DNA from: VRUB01 sp046758085
GTDB lineage: Bacteria; Pseudomonadota; Gammaproteobacteria; Acidiferrobacterales; SPGG2
Assembly: GCA_046758085.1 (NCBI GenBank)
Contig: JBHHZP010000113.1
Location: 1 to 11,601, forward strand
DNA length: 11,601 nt
Direction of reading: 5' to 3'
This document shows positions 1 through 5,566 of the stretch, piece after piece (within the stretch, counting starts at the first letter, position 1; every line of letters starts with the position of its first letter). The notes under the pieces are model-generated. The model was not told where the DNA came from and made no database searches. It saw only the letters and a program-made list of their open reading frames with translations. A program made the translations under genes and the position numbers.

Positions 1-351
1 ATGCACCTATGCCGCGGGTGCAGGGACGCACAGGAGCGGCCTGCGCCCGCACACCCCGCGGCTGCCCTCGGACCTGCACTGGCCTCAGCGGGTTCGCCCA
101 AGGCACGGGTCCCTGTGCCTGGGGCGAACCTCGGGGTCCCTGCCCGACTCCTGCGGGCCGGTCCTTCGCCGGCGCTGGGTCCTCGGCTTGACCAAGGGGG
201 CCAAAAAAATCTATACGACTTCACCCTACTCGGGCCGGTAACCTTAATCGGCGCTTGGCTCGGCGAAAGGCGCCTAAAAAATTCTAAGACAAAACACCGC
301 TCTTCGGCTGTGCCCCTCGCTCGGCTTCAGTAAGGGGGGGATCAAAAAACC
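1..351 (-). repeat. Modular palindromic repeat region, copy A (no gene)
   Basis: This gene-free stretch downstream of fabD is very GC-rich and full of inverted repeats. Its fabD-proximal end (302-351, minus strand) is nearly identical to 5242-5288 on the plus strand: 44 of 47 aligned bases match, with a 3-nt indel. A more diverged version of the same module lies at 164-210 (minus strand), sharing the T-run, CCCCCTT, TCAAGCCGAG and CGAAG blocks. Positions 91-130 form a strong hairpin. More distant complementary blocks (20-27 with 136-143; 31-36 with 148-153; 12-19 with 52-61, one bulge) suggest that the whole 11-160 segment can fold on itself. Open frames here are long only because of high GC; their proline-, arginine- and alanine-rich products match no family I know. 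I infer a dispersed, non-coding repeat family. The left end may lie outside the window. Confidence 0.75.
91..130. repeat. Long hairpin inside repeat copy A
   Basis: GGTTCGCCC (91-99) pairs with GGGCGAACC (122-130). After one A/G mismatch, AGGCAC (101-106) pairs with GTGCCT (115-120), leaving an 8-nt loop. The stem is 15 pairs with one internal mismatch. The arrangement CGCCC-AGGCAC / GTGCCT-GGGCG resembles the hairpin at 5394-5415 in copy B, so it looks like a shared module whose stem sequence varies while its complementarity is kept. Confidence 0.8.
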
Positions 352-361
352 TTCCCCCCCT
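333..361 (-). terminator. G-run/C-run hairpin after fabD (possible terminator)
   Basis: AGGGGGGG (333-340) is complementary to CCCCCCCT (354-361) with a 13-nt loop, starting 17 nt after the fabD stop. In the fabD direction no T-run follows the stem; the T-run lies inside the loop. It is therefore not a standard intrinsic terminator, although a purely GC stem could still pause polymerase or protect the transcript end. It is also the edge of repeat copy A. Confidence 0.3.
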
Positions 362-373
362 CGCGACTCACGG

Positions 374-387
374 ATCACTAATCACTG
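374..387. repeat. Tandem heptamer at the fabD stop
   Basis: ATCACTA and ATCACTG stand in tandem. They cover the fabD stop codon (378-380), its last two codons (Ser-Asp) and the first bases of the spacer. Two units alone would be weak, but the 7-nt period is the same as in the much longer array on the other side of fabD. Confidence 0.5.
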
Positions 388-1313
388 ACTTGCACCAGCG
401 CTTGTTTCAAGCTCGCCGGATCAAAAACTGGTAGCATCTGCATATCGCACACGATGCGTCGGTTTAACCCTGATAGCACCTTGCCCGGGCCGCATTCCAC
501 CAACGTGTGGATTCCGGATGCCGCCATTTTCTCAATCGTCTCGACCCATCGTACTGGGGATTCGATCTGTTGCACAAGCGCACGTCGAATCGCATCAGGG
601 TCACCTTCTGTCTCGACATGCGTGTTATGCAGAACCGGCATCTGCGGTGATCGAATCTCGATCTCGCGCAGCCGCTTGGCCATGCGTTCGGCCGCCGGGT
701 GCATCAACGCACAATGAAAAGGCCCGCTGACCGCTAAGAGCACGGCACGTTTTGCGCCGGCAGCCTTTGCACGCTCTACTGCGCGCTGCACGGCCCCGAA
801 CGCTCCAGCAATCACGACCTGCCCCGGGGCATTGAAATTGACAGCCTCCAAGACCTCGCCTTCCGTTACCTGCGCGCAAAGCGCACGCACGGCGTCATCA
901 TCGAGACCCATAATAGCGGCCATGCTACCTTGGCCGACAGGCACCGCCTCCTGCATAAAACATCCCCGATCCATCACCAGGCGCACAGCCTCGGCGAAAT
1001 CGATCGCACCGGCACAGACCAAGGCCGTGTACTCACCCAGGCTATGGCCGGCCATGTAGCCCGGTGGCGGTCCTTCGCTCGAACGCCACACGCGCCAGAC
1101 CGCCACGCCGGCTGTGAGCATGGCCGGCTGGGTATTGCTGGTCTGATTCAACTTCTCAGTTGGTCCCTCCTGCACCAGCTGCCAGAGGTCCAAACCCAGT
1201 GCCTCCGAGGCTTCGGCGAAGGTCTCGTGTACGAGCGTATACTCGGCTGCGAGCTCGCTCAGCATGCCCACAGACTGCGAGCCCTGCCCTGGAAATACAA
1301 ATCCTAAACTCAT
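378..1313 (-). CDS. fabD: Malonyl-CoA:ACP transacylase (FabD)
   Basis: A 311-residue cytosolic enzyme that moves malonyl groups from coenzyme A to acyl carrier protein, providing the extender unit for type II fatty acid synthesis. The N-terminal GQGSQ motif (residues 9-13) forms the oxyanion hole. The nucleophilic Ser91 sits in GHSLGE (89-94), Arg116 binds the malonyl carboxylate, and His200 in GPFH is the catalytic partner. GPGKVLSGL follows near the C-terminus. Length is close to the E. coli protein (309). It is the last gene of the operon in view. A 128-nt repeat array separates it from fabH, and the sequence before its ATG shows no clear Shine-Dalgarno (the stretch reads GTCGCTCGAATT). 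The expected next genes, fabG and acpP, are not in the 377 nt that follow. Confidence 0.97.
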   Translation of the reverse strand: MSLGFVFPGQGSQSVGMLSELAAEYTLVHETFAEASEALGLDLWQLVQEGPTEKLNQTSNTQPAMLTAGVAVWRVWRSSEGPPPGYMAGHSLGEYTALVCAGAIDFAEAVRLVMDRGCFMQEAVPVGQGSMAAIMGLDDDAVRALCAQVTEGEVLEAVNFNAPGQVVIAGAFGAVQRAVERAKAAGAKRAVLLAVSGPFHCALMHPAAERMAKRLREIEIRSPQMPVLHNTHVETEGDPDAIRRALVQQIESPVRWVETIEKMAASGIHTLVECGPGKVLSGLNRRIVCDMQMLPVFDPASLKQALVQVSD

Positions 1314-1324
1314 AATTCGAGCGA

Positions 1325-1441
1325 CAAGTACTCAAGTGACAAGTAGCAAGGAAACCATTAAGATCTCTTACTTGGAGCTTGCTACTTGCTACTCGCCTTT
1401 TAGCATCTTGCTTCTTGATGCTTCCCGTTTGAAACTTGCTA
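1325..1441. repeat. Heptanucleotide repeat array with dyad symmetry between fabH and fabD
   Basis: On the plus strand the left half carries CAAG units (starts 1325, 1333, 1340, 1347) and the right half carries the complementary CTTG type: CTTGGAG 1371, CTTGCTA 1378, CTTGCTA 1385, CTCGCCT 1392, then CTTGCTT 1407, CTTGATG 1414, CTTCCCG 1421, TTTGAAA 1428, CTTGCTA 1435. Nearly all are spaced 7 nt. CAAGTAGCAAG (1340-1350) and CTTGCTACTTG (1378-1388) are exact inverted copies, and TAAGA (1359-1363) with TCTTA (1366-1370) shares the same centre near 1364. ACTTGCTACT occurs directly repeated at 1384 and 1434. The array abuts the fabH stop (1442-1444) and ends about 11 nt before the fabD start. No protein is likely here. 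Function unknown. Confidence 0.85.
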
Positions 1442-2410
1442 CTAGTATTTAAGCAATACCGACCCCCAGGTGAAACCACCACCGAAGGCTTCCATCAATA
1501 CGATGTTGCCGCGTTTGATGCGGCCGTCGCGTACAGCTTCATCGAACGCAAGCGGTATGGATGCGGCCGACGTGTTTCCGTGCCGGTCTACCGTCACCAC
1601 AACTCTGTCGATCGGGATATCGAGCTTCCTCGCCGTTGCCGCGATAATACGGATGTTAGCTTGATGCGGCACCAGCCACGTCACATCCGAGCGCTGCATA
1701 TTATTCGTATCCAGAGTTTCATCAACGATATCGCCCAGGGTGTTAACAGCGACTTTGAAAACCTCGCTGCCTCCCATAGTGACGTAGGCCTGACCATTCT
1801 GGAGTTTGTCGTAACCTTGCGAAACACCGGCCGGGACTTCCAATAACTCTTTGTATTTGCCATCAGCATGCAGGTGCGAGGAGATAATTCCAGGCGTCTC
1901 AGCGGCCTGAAGTATCACCGCACCGGCCCCGTCTCCAAACAACACGCAGGTTGTGCGATCGCTCCAGTCGATGATCCTGGAAAAGGTCTCTGCTCCCACA
2001 ACCAATGCGCACTTGGCGCTTCCCGTACGCACGAACTTGTCCGCGACGTCCAGCGCGTAGACAAATCCGGTACACACGGCTTGTATGTCAAATGCCGGAC
2101 AACCGTGAATTCCGAGACGCCTTTGCAGTATGCACGCCGTGCTCGGGAAAACCTGGTCTGGTGTCGTCGTCGCCAGTATGATCAGATCGATGTCATCGCG
2201 CTCGATACCCGCCGCCTCAATTGCGGGTAGCGCTGCGGCCTCTGCCAGGTCGACGGTGTTTTCTCCCTCAGCGGCAATGCGGCGCTCGCGCACGCCTGTA
2301 CGCGTAACTATCCATTCGTCCGAGGTATCAACCAGCTTTTCCAGATCAGCATTGGTCATCACCCTTTCCGGTAGGTAGCCGCCGCTGCCGGTAATCCGTG
2401 AATACGTCAC
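1442..2410 (-). CDS. fabH: Beta-ketoacyl-ACP synthase III (FabH)
   Basis: A 322-residue condensing enzyme that joins an acyl-CoA primer, usually acetyl-CoA, to malonyl-ACP and so starts each fatty acid chain. The catalytic triad is visible: Cys113 in AVCTGF, His249 in VPHQANIRI, and Asn279 in HGNTSAASIP. The thiolase-fold glycine-rich C-terminus (EAFGGGFTWGSVLL) is intact, and length fits the family (E. coli 317). Translation starts at GTG (2408-2410), which overlaps the plsX stop TGA in a GTGA arrangement; an AGGAG (complement of 2416-2420) sits 5 nt upstream. Expression is therefore probably coupled to plsX. Choice of primer, straight or branched, cannot be read from the sequence. Confidence 0.97.
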   Translation of the reverse strand: MTYSRITGSGGYLPERVMTNADLEKLVDTSDEWIVTRTGVRERRIAAEGENTVDLAEAAALPAIEAAGIERDDIDLIILATTTPDQVFPSTACILQRRLGIHGCPAFDIQAVCTGFVYALDVADKFVRTGSAKCALVVGAETFSRIIDWSDRTTCVLFGDGAGAVILQAAETPGIISSHLHADGKYKELLEVPAGVSQGYDKLQNGQAYVTMGGSEVFKVAVNTLGDIVDETLDTNNMQRSDVTWLVPHQANIRIIAATARKLDIPIDRVVVTVDRHGNTSAASIPLAFDEAVRDGRIKRGNIVLMEAFGGGFTWGSVLLKY

Positions 2411-3429
2411 GCAGACTCCTCTCTTACGAGCATGGTCTCCAACTGCTGACTAATTTGATCCGGCAGCTGATTATCCACCTCGGCCATAGCTTCTTGGATC
2501 GCATACTGAAATGCCAGTATGTCAGCACCTCCATGACTTTTTATAACAATTCCCTTCAGGCCGGCAAGTGTCGCCCCATTATATCGTCGTGGATCGACCC
2601 TTCTGCGAAACGCGTTCAGCACTGGGAGCGCAATCATACCGGAAAGCTTGGTGAAGAAGTTGCGCCTGAACTCTTGTCGTATGTAGTGGGCGATCATCTG
2701 TGCAAGGCCTTCGCTGGTCTTCAGCGCCACATTTCCGACAAATCCGTCACATACGATCACGTCCATATCCCCAGTGTAAAGCTCATCGCCTTCCACATAT
2801 CCGCAATAATTAACCCTGCTATTTCTTAGCAGCGCTGCAGCTTTCTTGACGGTCTCATTTCCCTTGATGTCCTCTTCGCCGATGTTTAACAGCCCAACCC
2901 GAGGGTCGGGTTTGCCCTCGATGGTGCTGACCAGAATCGAACCCATGATAGCAAACTGGAGCAGTTGTTCCGGTGTACAATCGACATTGGCTCCAAGATC
3001 CAAGACATGCACGTGATCATGGATCGTAGGTAAGGCCGCGATAATCGCCGGCCGCTGAATACCCGGGAGCGTCTTCAAGACGAAGCGCGCGGTCGCCATG
3101 AGCGCGCCCGTGTTGCCGGCACTGACGCACGCCTGCGCCCTTCCCGTCTTGACGAGGTTAATCGCCACTCGCATCGAAGAATCCTTCTTGCTGCGCAGTG
3201 CCTGCGCAGGCGGTTCATCCATACCGACAATTTCGGCCGCATGTTGAATGACCAGCCGCTCACTCTCGCCCACCTTTCGGCACTCGAGCTCGCGCGCAAG
3301 CACATCACGTTGGCCAACGAGAATCAGCGCGAGCGTGGCATGCCTATCCACTGCAGCCAGCGCCGCTGGTACAGTGACGCTAGCACCGTGGTCGCCCCCC
3401 ATGGCGTCCAAGGCAATGGTGACCGTCAA
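2407..3429 (-). CDS. plsX: Phosphate acyltransferase PlsX
   Basis: A 340-residue peripheral membrane enzyme that converts acyl-ACP and phosphate to acyl-phosphate, the acyl donor for PlsY in phosphatidic acid synthesis. Family blocks in order: ALDAMGGDHG (6-15), SAGNTGAL (103-110), LGANVDC (145-151), LNIGEEDIKGN (181-191), CDGFVGNVALK (227-237), YNGATLAGLKGIVIKSHG (283-300). E. coli PlsX is slightly longer (356). The best start is TTG at 3427-3429: it gives the normal MTVxIALDxMGG beginning, an AAGG lies about 10 nt upstream, and no ATG or GTG fits better. The gene begins 32 nt after the rpmF stop and shares 4 nt with fabH, so it belongs to the same transcript. A TTG start suggests modest translation. 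Confidence 0.96.
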   Translation of the reverse strand: MTVTIALDAMGGDHGASVTVPAALAAVDRHATLALILVGQRDVLARELECRKVGESERLVIQHAAEIVGMDEPPAQALRSKKDSSMRVAINLVKTGRAQACVSAGNTGALMATARFVLKTLPGIQRPAIIAALPTIHDHVHVLDLGANVDCTPEQLLQFAIMGSILVSTIEGKPDPRVGLLNIGEEDIKGNETVKKAAALLRNSRVNYCGYVEGDELYTGDMDVIVCDGFVGNVALKTSEGLAQMIAHYIRQEFRRNFFTKLSGMIALPVLNAFRRRVDPRRYNGATLAGLKGIVIKSHGGADILAFQYAIQEAMAEVDNQLPDQISQQLETMLVREESA

Positions 3430-3461
3430 GGGTTCGACACCTTTCGAACGTGCGCCAGCTA

Positions 3462-3656
3462 CTACTCGGCGTCTACGTCGGTTTCAGTCGTCTCGACAAC
3501 CTTCTGACCGCGGTAGTAGCCATCTGGGGAAACGTGATGGCGACGATGCGTTTCACCGCTGGTCGAATCGATCGACAGCGTCGGATTTTTCAAGGCATCA
3601 TGCGACCGACGCATGTCACGCCTTGAGGGGGTCTTTCGGCTCTTCTGTACAGCCAT
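3462..3656 (-). CDS. rpmF: 50S ribosomal protein L32 (RpmF)
   Basis: A 64-residue, strongly basic ribosomal protein of the large subunit. The family core is present: MAVQKSRKTPSRRDMRRSHDAL at the N-terminus (Met1-Leu22), then the SGETHRRHHVSPDGYYRG block (33-50). Like E. coli L32 (57 residues) it lacks the zinc-binding cysteines found in some bacterial L32 proteins. An acidic tail, TETDVDAE, adds a few residues beyond the E. coli length. The ATG has a well-placed GAGG 7 nt upstream. It follows yceD by 9 nt and precedes plsX by 32 nt. This yceD-rpmF-plsX coupling is widely conserved and ties ribosome output to phospholipid synthesis. Confidence 0.97.
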   Translation of the reverse strand: MAVQKSRKTPSRRDMRRSHDALKNPTLSIDSTSGETHRRHHVSPDGYYRGQKVVETTETDVDAE

Positions 3657-3665
3657 ACTAAGTCC

Positions 3666-4193
3666 TCAATGCTGTTGTTTCCAATCCTTGCTTTTTAGTC
3701 TATCCAAGACAGAAAACGGACTGTCTTTGCGCTCCTGGTGTCGCGCCTTGCCCAAATATGCTGCAGATGGGCACTTGCCGACATCGTGCATCGGGATCAT
3801 CGGCATTGCCAACAACAACTCGTCCTCCACTACGCGTGCTAGCCTAACCGGTCTGTCCGCCACAACCACATCTGTCTCACGGGCCAGGAGATCCGAATCT
3901 TGATCCGGCACCACGACAATCAGCGACGGGTGGACATCGAGTACCAACGACATCGGTTGCAGGCAGCGCTGGCAAGCGACGTGGAGAGTGATCGTGATGT
4001 CCCCCCATATCCGCCTGAGCCCCGGCTCCCCACTGCGTTCAAACTGCAGGACAACGCAGGCCTGTGCCTGGTCGTCCACGCACATTGCACGAAGGCGGTC
4101 CATGGCCTTCAGGGGTAAATCGCCCGAAAGACGTGCCCCTGCGTCGGTCAACTTGACCGGATCAATCGTCGCTGGCAAGCCAGCAGCCCGCAT
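3666..4193 (-). CDS. yceD: YceD / DUF177 family protein (23S rRNA accumulation protein)
   Basis: A 175-residue member of the YceD/DUF177 family, whose E. coli and plant relatives are linked to 23S rRNA accumulation; the molecular activity is not settled. Visible family marks are the CQRC pair (Cys74, Cys77) followed by LQPM, the acidic-hydrophobic block EDELLLAMPMIPMH (123-136), a third cysteine at 141 (GKCPSAA), and the C-terminal SPFSVLDRLKSK (158-169). The cysteines suggest a possible metal site, but this is inference. The ATG has GGTGAG close upstream (complement of 4196-4201). It is the first gene of the operon that continues with rpmF 9 nt downstream, under the promoter at 4371-4399. 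Confidence 0.93.
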   Translation of the reverse strand: MRAAGLPATIDPVKLTDAGARLSGDLPLKAMDRLRAMCVDDQAQACVVLQFERSGEPGLRRIWGDITITLHVACQRCLQPMSLVLDVHPSLIVVVPDQDSDLLARETDVVVADRPVRLARVVEDELLLAMPMIPMHDVGKCPSAAYLGKARHQERKDSPFSVLDRLKSKDWKQQH

Positions 4194-4217
4194 TTCTCAC
4201 CCGGTATTGTTGCCAAA

Positions 4218-4335
4218 ACACATAGATGCGTGGCCACCCGCAGTGCACCAAGCAAAATATGCGCAGGCGTACTTTACAGCACGTTGAGCCCATTTTGCGA
4301 GCGCGACACCGTAGCCACAGATAGATGCGTGGCCA
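4218..4335. repeat. Direct 19-nt repeat pair in the yceD leader
   Basis: The plus-strand sequence ACAnATAGATGCGTGGCCA occurs at 4218-4236 and 4317-4335, with 18 of 19 bases identical and a spacing of exactly 99 nt. Both copies lie between the predicted start of transcription (about 4364) and the yceD ATG (4193), so they would be present in the RNA. Between them GCAAAAT (4252-4258) and ATTTTGC (4292-4298) can pair. Possible explanations are a pair of regulator sites, an RNA element, or a scar of a small insertion or duplication. The sequence does not decide. Confidence 0.75.
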
Positions 4336-4370
4336 AGTGAAGATGGTCGCCCGGAAATCATCGGCCGCGC

Positions 4371-4399
4371 ATCATATAACCGCCCATAAGTTGTGTCAA
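4371..4399 (-). promoter_or_regulatory. Sigma-70 promoter of the yceD-rpmF-plsX-fabH-fabD operon
   Basis: Read on the minus strand, a perfect -35 box TTGACA (complement of 4394-4399) is followed after exactly 17 nt by TATGAT (complement of 4371-4376), one base from the consensus -10. The start of transcription should be near 4364, giving a leader of about 170 nt before yceD. This is the strongest promoter-like sequence in the window and matches the high expression expected for a ribosomal protein operon. Confidence 0.85.
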
Positions 4400-4508
4400 A
4401 ATATGGGATTTCGCGGCCAGGTCGGCTGTGCGGCGGCGGCGGAATTGCCTTCGCCCGGCGCAATGCCAGGAACGGATGGGGGCGGAATATGGCCGTATCG
4501 GTGCACGG

Positions 4509-4521
4509 GCTCTACTAGAGC
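4509..4521. promoter_or_regulatory. Perfect 13-nt palindrome in the yceD/yceF divergent region
   Basis: GCTCTA (4509-4514), one central C, then TAGAGC (4516-4521). It lies 110 nt upstream of the operon -35 box and about 50 nt upstream of the proposed yceF -35 box. Such a site could bind a dimeric regulator, but no known operator is recognised and it may be chance. Confidence 0.3.
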
Positions 4522-4570
4522 ACGGAAAATAAGTTTTCGGCGCCCTGGGAGCCGGGAATTCCCCGAATCC

Positions 4571-4599
4571 TTGCAACATGCGACAGCCTTCATGATACT
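4571..4599 (+). promoter_or_regulatory. Candidate yceF promoter giving a leaderless transcript
   Basis: TTGCAA (4571-4576) and GATACT (4594-4599) are 17 nt apart; each matches its consensus at four of six positions. Transcription would start at about 4606, which is the A of the yceF ATG. This fits the lack of any Shine-Dalgarno upstream of that ATG. The boxes are individually weak, so this is a proposal. Confidence 0.4.
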
Positions 4600-4605
4600 G
4601 CCCGG

Positions 4606-5190
4606 ATGCCCACTCTCAAGTTAATCCTCGCTTCATCCTCACCGTACCGCAGAAATCTGTTGGAGCGCCTGCGCTTGCCGTTTAACGTTGTGACACCCAA
4701 TATAGATGAAACACCGTACGCGGGCGAGCAGCCGGAGCAGCTCGTAGAACGGCTCGCCGTGACCAAGGCACGAACCGTGGCGCGGGACCAACCGGGAACA
4801 CTGGTGATCGGATCAGATCAGGTGGCGGTTCATGACGGAAGCATTGTGGGAAAACCGCACGATCACGAGCACGCCGTCACGCAACTGCGCCGGGCCTCGG
4901 GCAAGTCGATCATTCTGTATACCGGGGTTTCCCTGGTCCATGCCGATAGCGGGCGTACCCAGAGCGGCGTTGTCCCCTTCAGCGTCGTTTTTCGCCGCCT
5001 CAGCGAATCTCAGATCGAAAGCTATTTACAAAAGGAGCAACCCTACGATTGCACCGGCAGCGTTAAGGTTGATGGCCTCGGGGTTACGTTGCTGGAGCGG
5101 TTCGAAGGCGACGATCCCAACGCCCTTATCGGACTGCCGTTGATTCGTCTGGTGCGGATGCTGGAAAACGAAGGGGTAAAACTGCTGTGA
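4606..5190 (+). CDS. yceF: Maf-family nucleotide pyrophosphatase (YceF type)
   Basis: A 194-residue Maf protein. This family hydrolyses modified or canonical nucleoside triphosphates to monophosphates; the YceF branch prefers 7-methyl-GTP in E. coli. The N-terminal LASSSPYRRNLL (8-19) carries the serine- and arginine-containing substrate loop. NIDETP (32-37), VIGSDQV (67-73) with the proposed general base Asp71, GKP (82-84) and YTGVSL follow in family order. Length equals E. coli YceF as I recall it, and the C-terminal DPNALIGLPLIRL block matches. It is divergent from yceD, as in E. coli. The ATG at 4606 fits the family start; no upstream in-frame start is plausible, and no ribosome binding site is seen. 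Substrate is inferred from family only. Confidence 0.94.
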   Translation: MPTLKLILASSSPYRRNLLERLRLPFNVVTPNIDETPYAGEQPEQLVERLAVTKARTVARDQPGTLVIGSDQVAVHDGSIVGKPHDHEHAVTQLRRASGKSIILYTGVSLVHADSGRTQSGVVPFSVVFRRLSESQIESYLQKEQPYDCTGSVKVDGLGVTLLERFEGDDPNALIGLPLIRLVRMLENEGVKLL

Positions 5191-5358
5191 ACCGTGAGCA
5201 AGAACAAGGACTGGGGACTCAGAGGCTTGGTTTTGAGGTTTGGTTTTTTGACCCCCTTACTCAAGCCGAGGGAGGGGCGCAGCCGAAGCCCAGGCCCGAA
5301 GGGGCACGAGCGGGGTGAGGCGAATCAAGGCAAAGGTCCAGTGGGTGAGCCGGATAAA

Positions 5359-5383
5359 GACAACAGTCCGGTGGACTGTTGTC
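5359..5383. repeat. Perfect 11-bp hairpin in copy B
   Basis: GACAACAGTCC (5359-5369) and GGACTGTTGTC (5373-5383) are exact complements around a 3-nt loop. No T-run follows on either strand, so a terminator role for yceF or the opposing S49 gene is possible but not of the standard kind. Confidence 0.85.
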
Positions 5384-5393
5384 CCGGCGAACG

Positions 5394-5415
5394 CCCAAGC
5401 CACGGATGGCTTGGG
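5394..5415. repeat. Perfect 9-bp hairpin in copy B
   Basis: CCCAAGCCA (5394-5402) pairs with TGGCTTGGG (5407-5415) around CGGA. It lies 10 nt after the preceding hairpin. Its shape, a CGCCC-led stem, parallels the hairpin at 91-130 in copy A. Confidence 0.85.
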
Positions 5416-5566
5416 TCGGTGCCCAAGCGCAGCAGGGAGTGCGTAGCGCAGGGATTGCCCCGCTGAACGGGCTCGCCACGGACGGCAAGCACAGGACTTG
5501 CAAGCGGGAGCACGGAGAGCGGAGCGCAGCGAGCCCGTTAATACCTTATGCCGGTAGGCGGCACAT

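Larger units (their letters stand above)
5242..5539 (+). repeat. Modular palindromic repeat region, copy B (no gene)
   Basis: The stretch 5191-5566, between the convergent yceF and the S49 peptidase gene, holds no credible gene. From 5242 to 5288 it matches the complement of 302-351 almost base for base. It then carries several perfect hairpins (5359-5383, 5394-5415, 5485-5501) and a long-range stem: AACGGGCTCGC (5466-5476) with GCGAGCCCGTT (5529-5539), enclosing the 5485-5501 hairpin. Its orientation is opposite to copy A, and the two bracket the genes from fabD to yceF. Beyond the first 47 nt the copies share layout (hairpin modules, GGCGAA and CAGGGA words) more than exact sequence. I infer a dispersed non-coding repeat, possibly mobilised in trans or made of fused palindromic modules. 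Confidence 0.75.

Noticed and set aside
1..333. Open frame of 110 codons at the left edge
   Set aside because: Composition is extreme Pro/Ala/Gly/Arg from GC-rich repeat DNA, it matches no family I know, and the same DNA is explained by palindromic repeats.
930..1307. 125-codon plus-strand frame inside fabD
   Set aside because: Antisense shadow of a well-conserved gene with all catalytic motifs on the other strand.
1325..1441. CRISPR array in the fabH-fabD gap
   Set aside because: The repeats are 7-nt degenerate units without spacers of constant length, and no cas genes are present.
4197..4463. 88-codon minus-strand frame just upstream of yceD
   Set aside because: Its start lies upstream of the operon promoter (4371-4399), so the main transcript would not include it; no family resemblance. 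Its two similar GHAS peptides only reflect the 19-nt direct repeat.
5549..5563. Small TGCCG/CGGCA hairpin just after the S49 gene
   Set aside because: Only five base pairs and no T-run on the S49 strand, so not enough to call a terminator.
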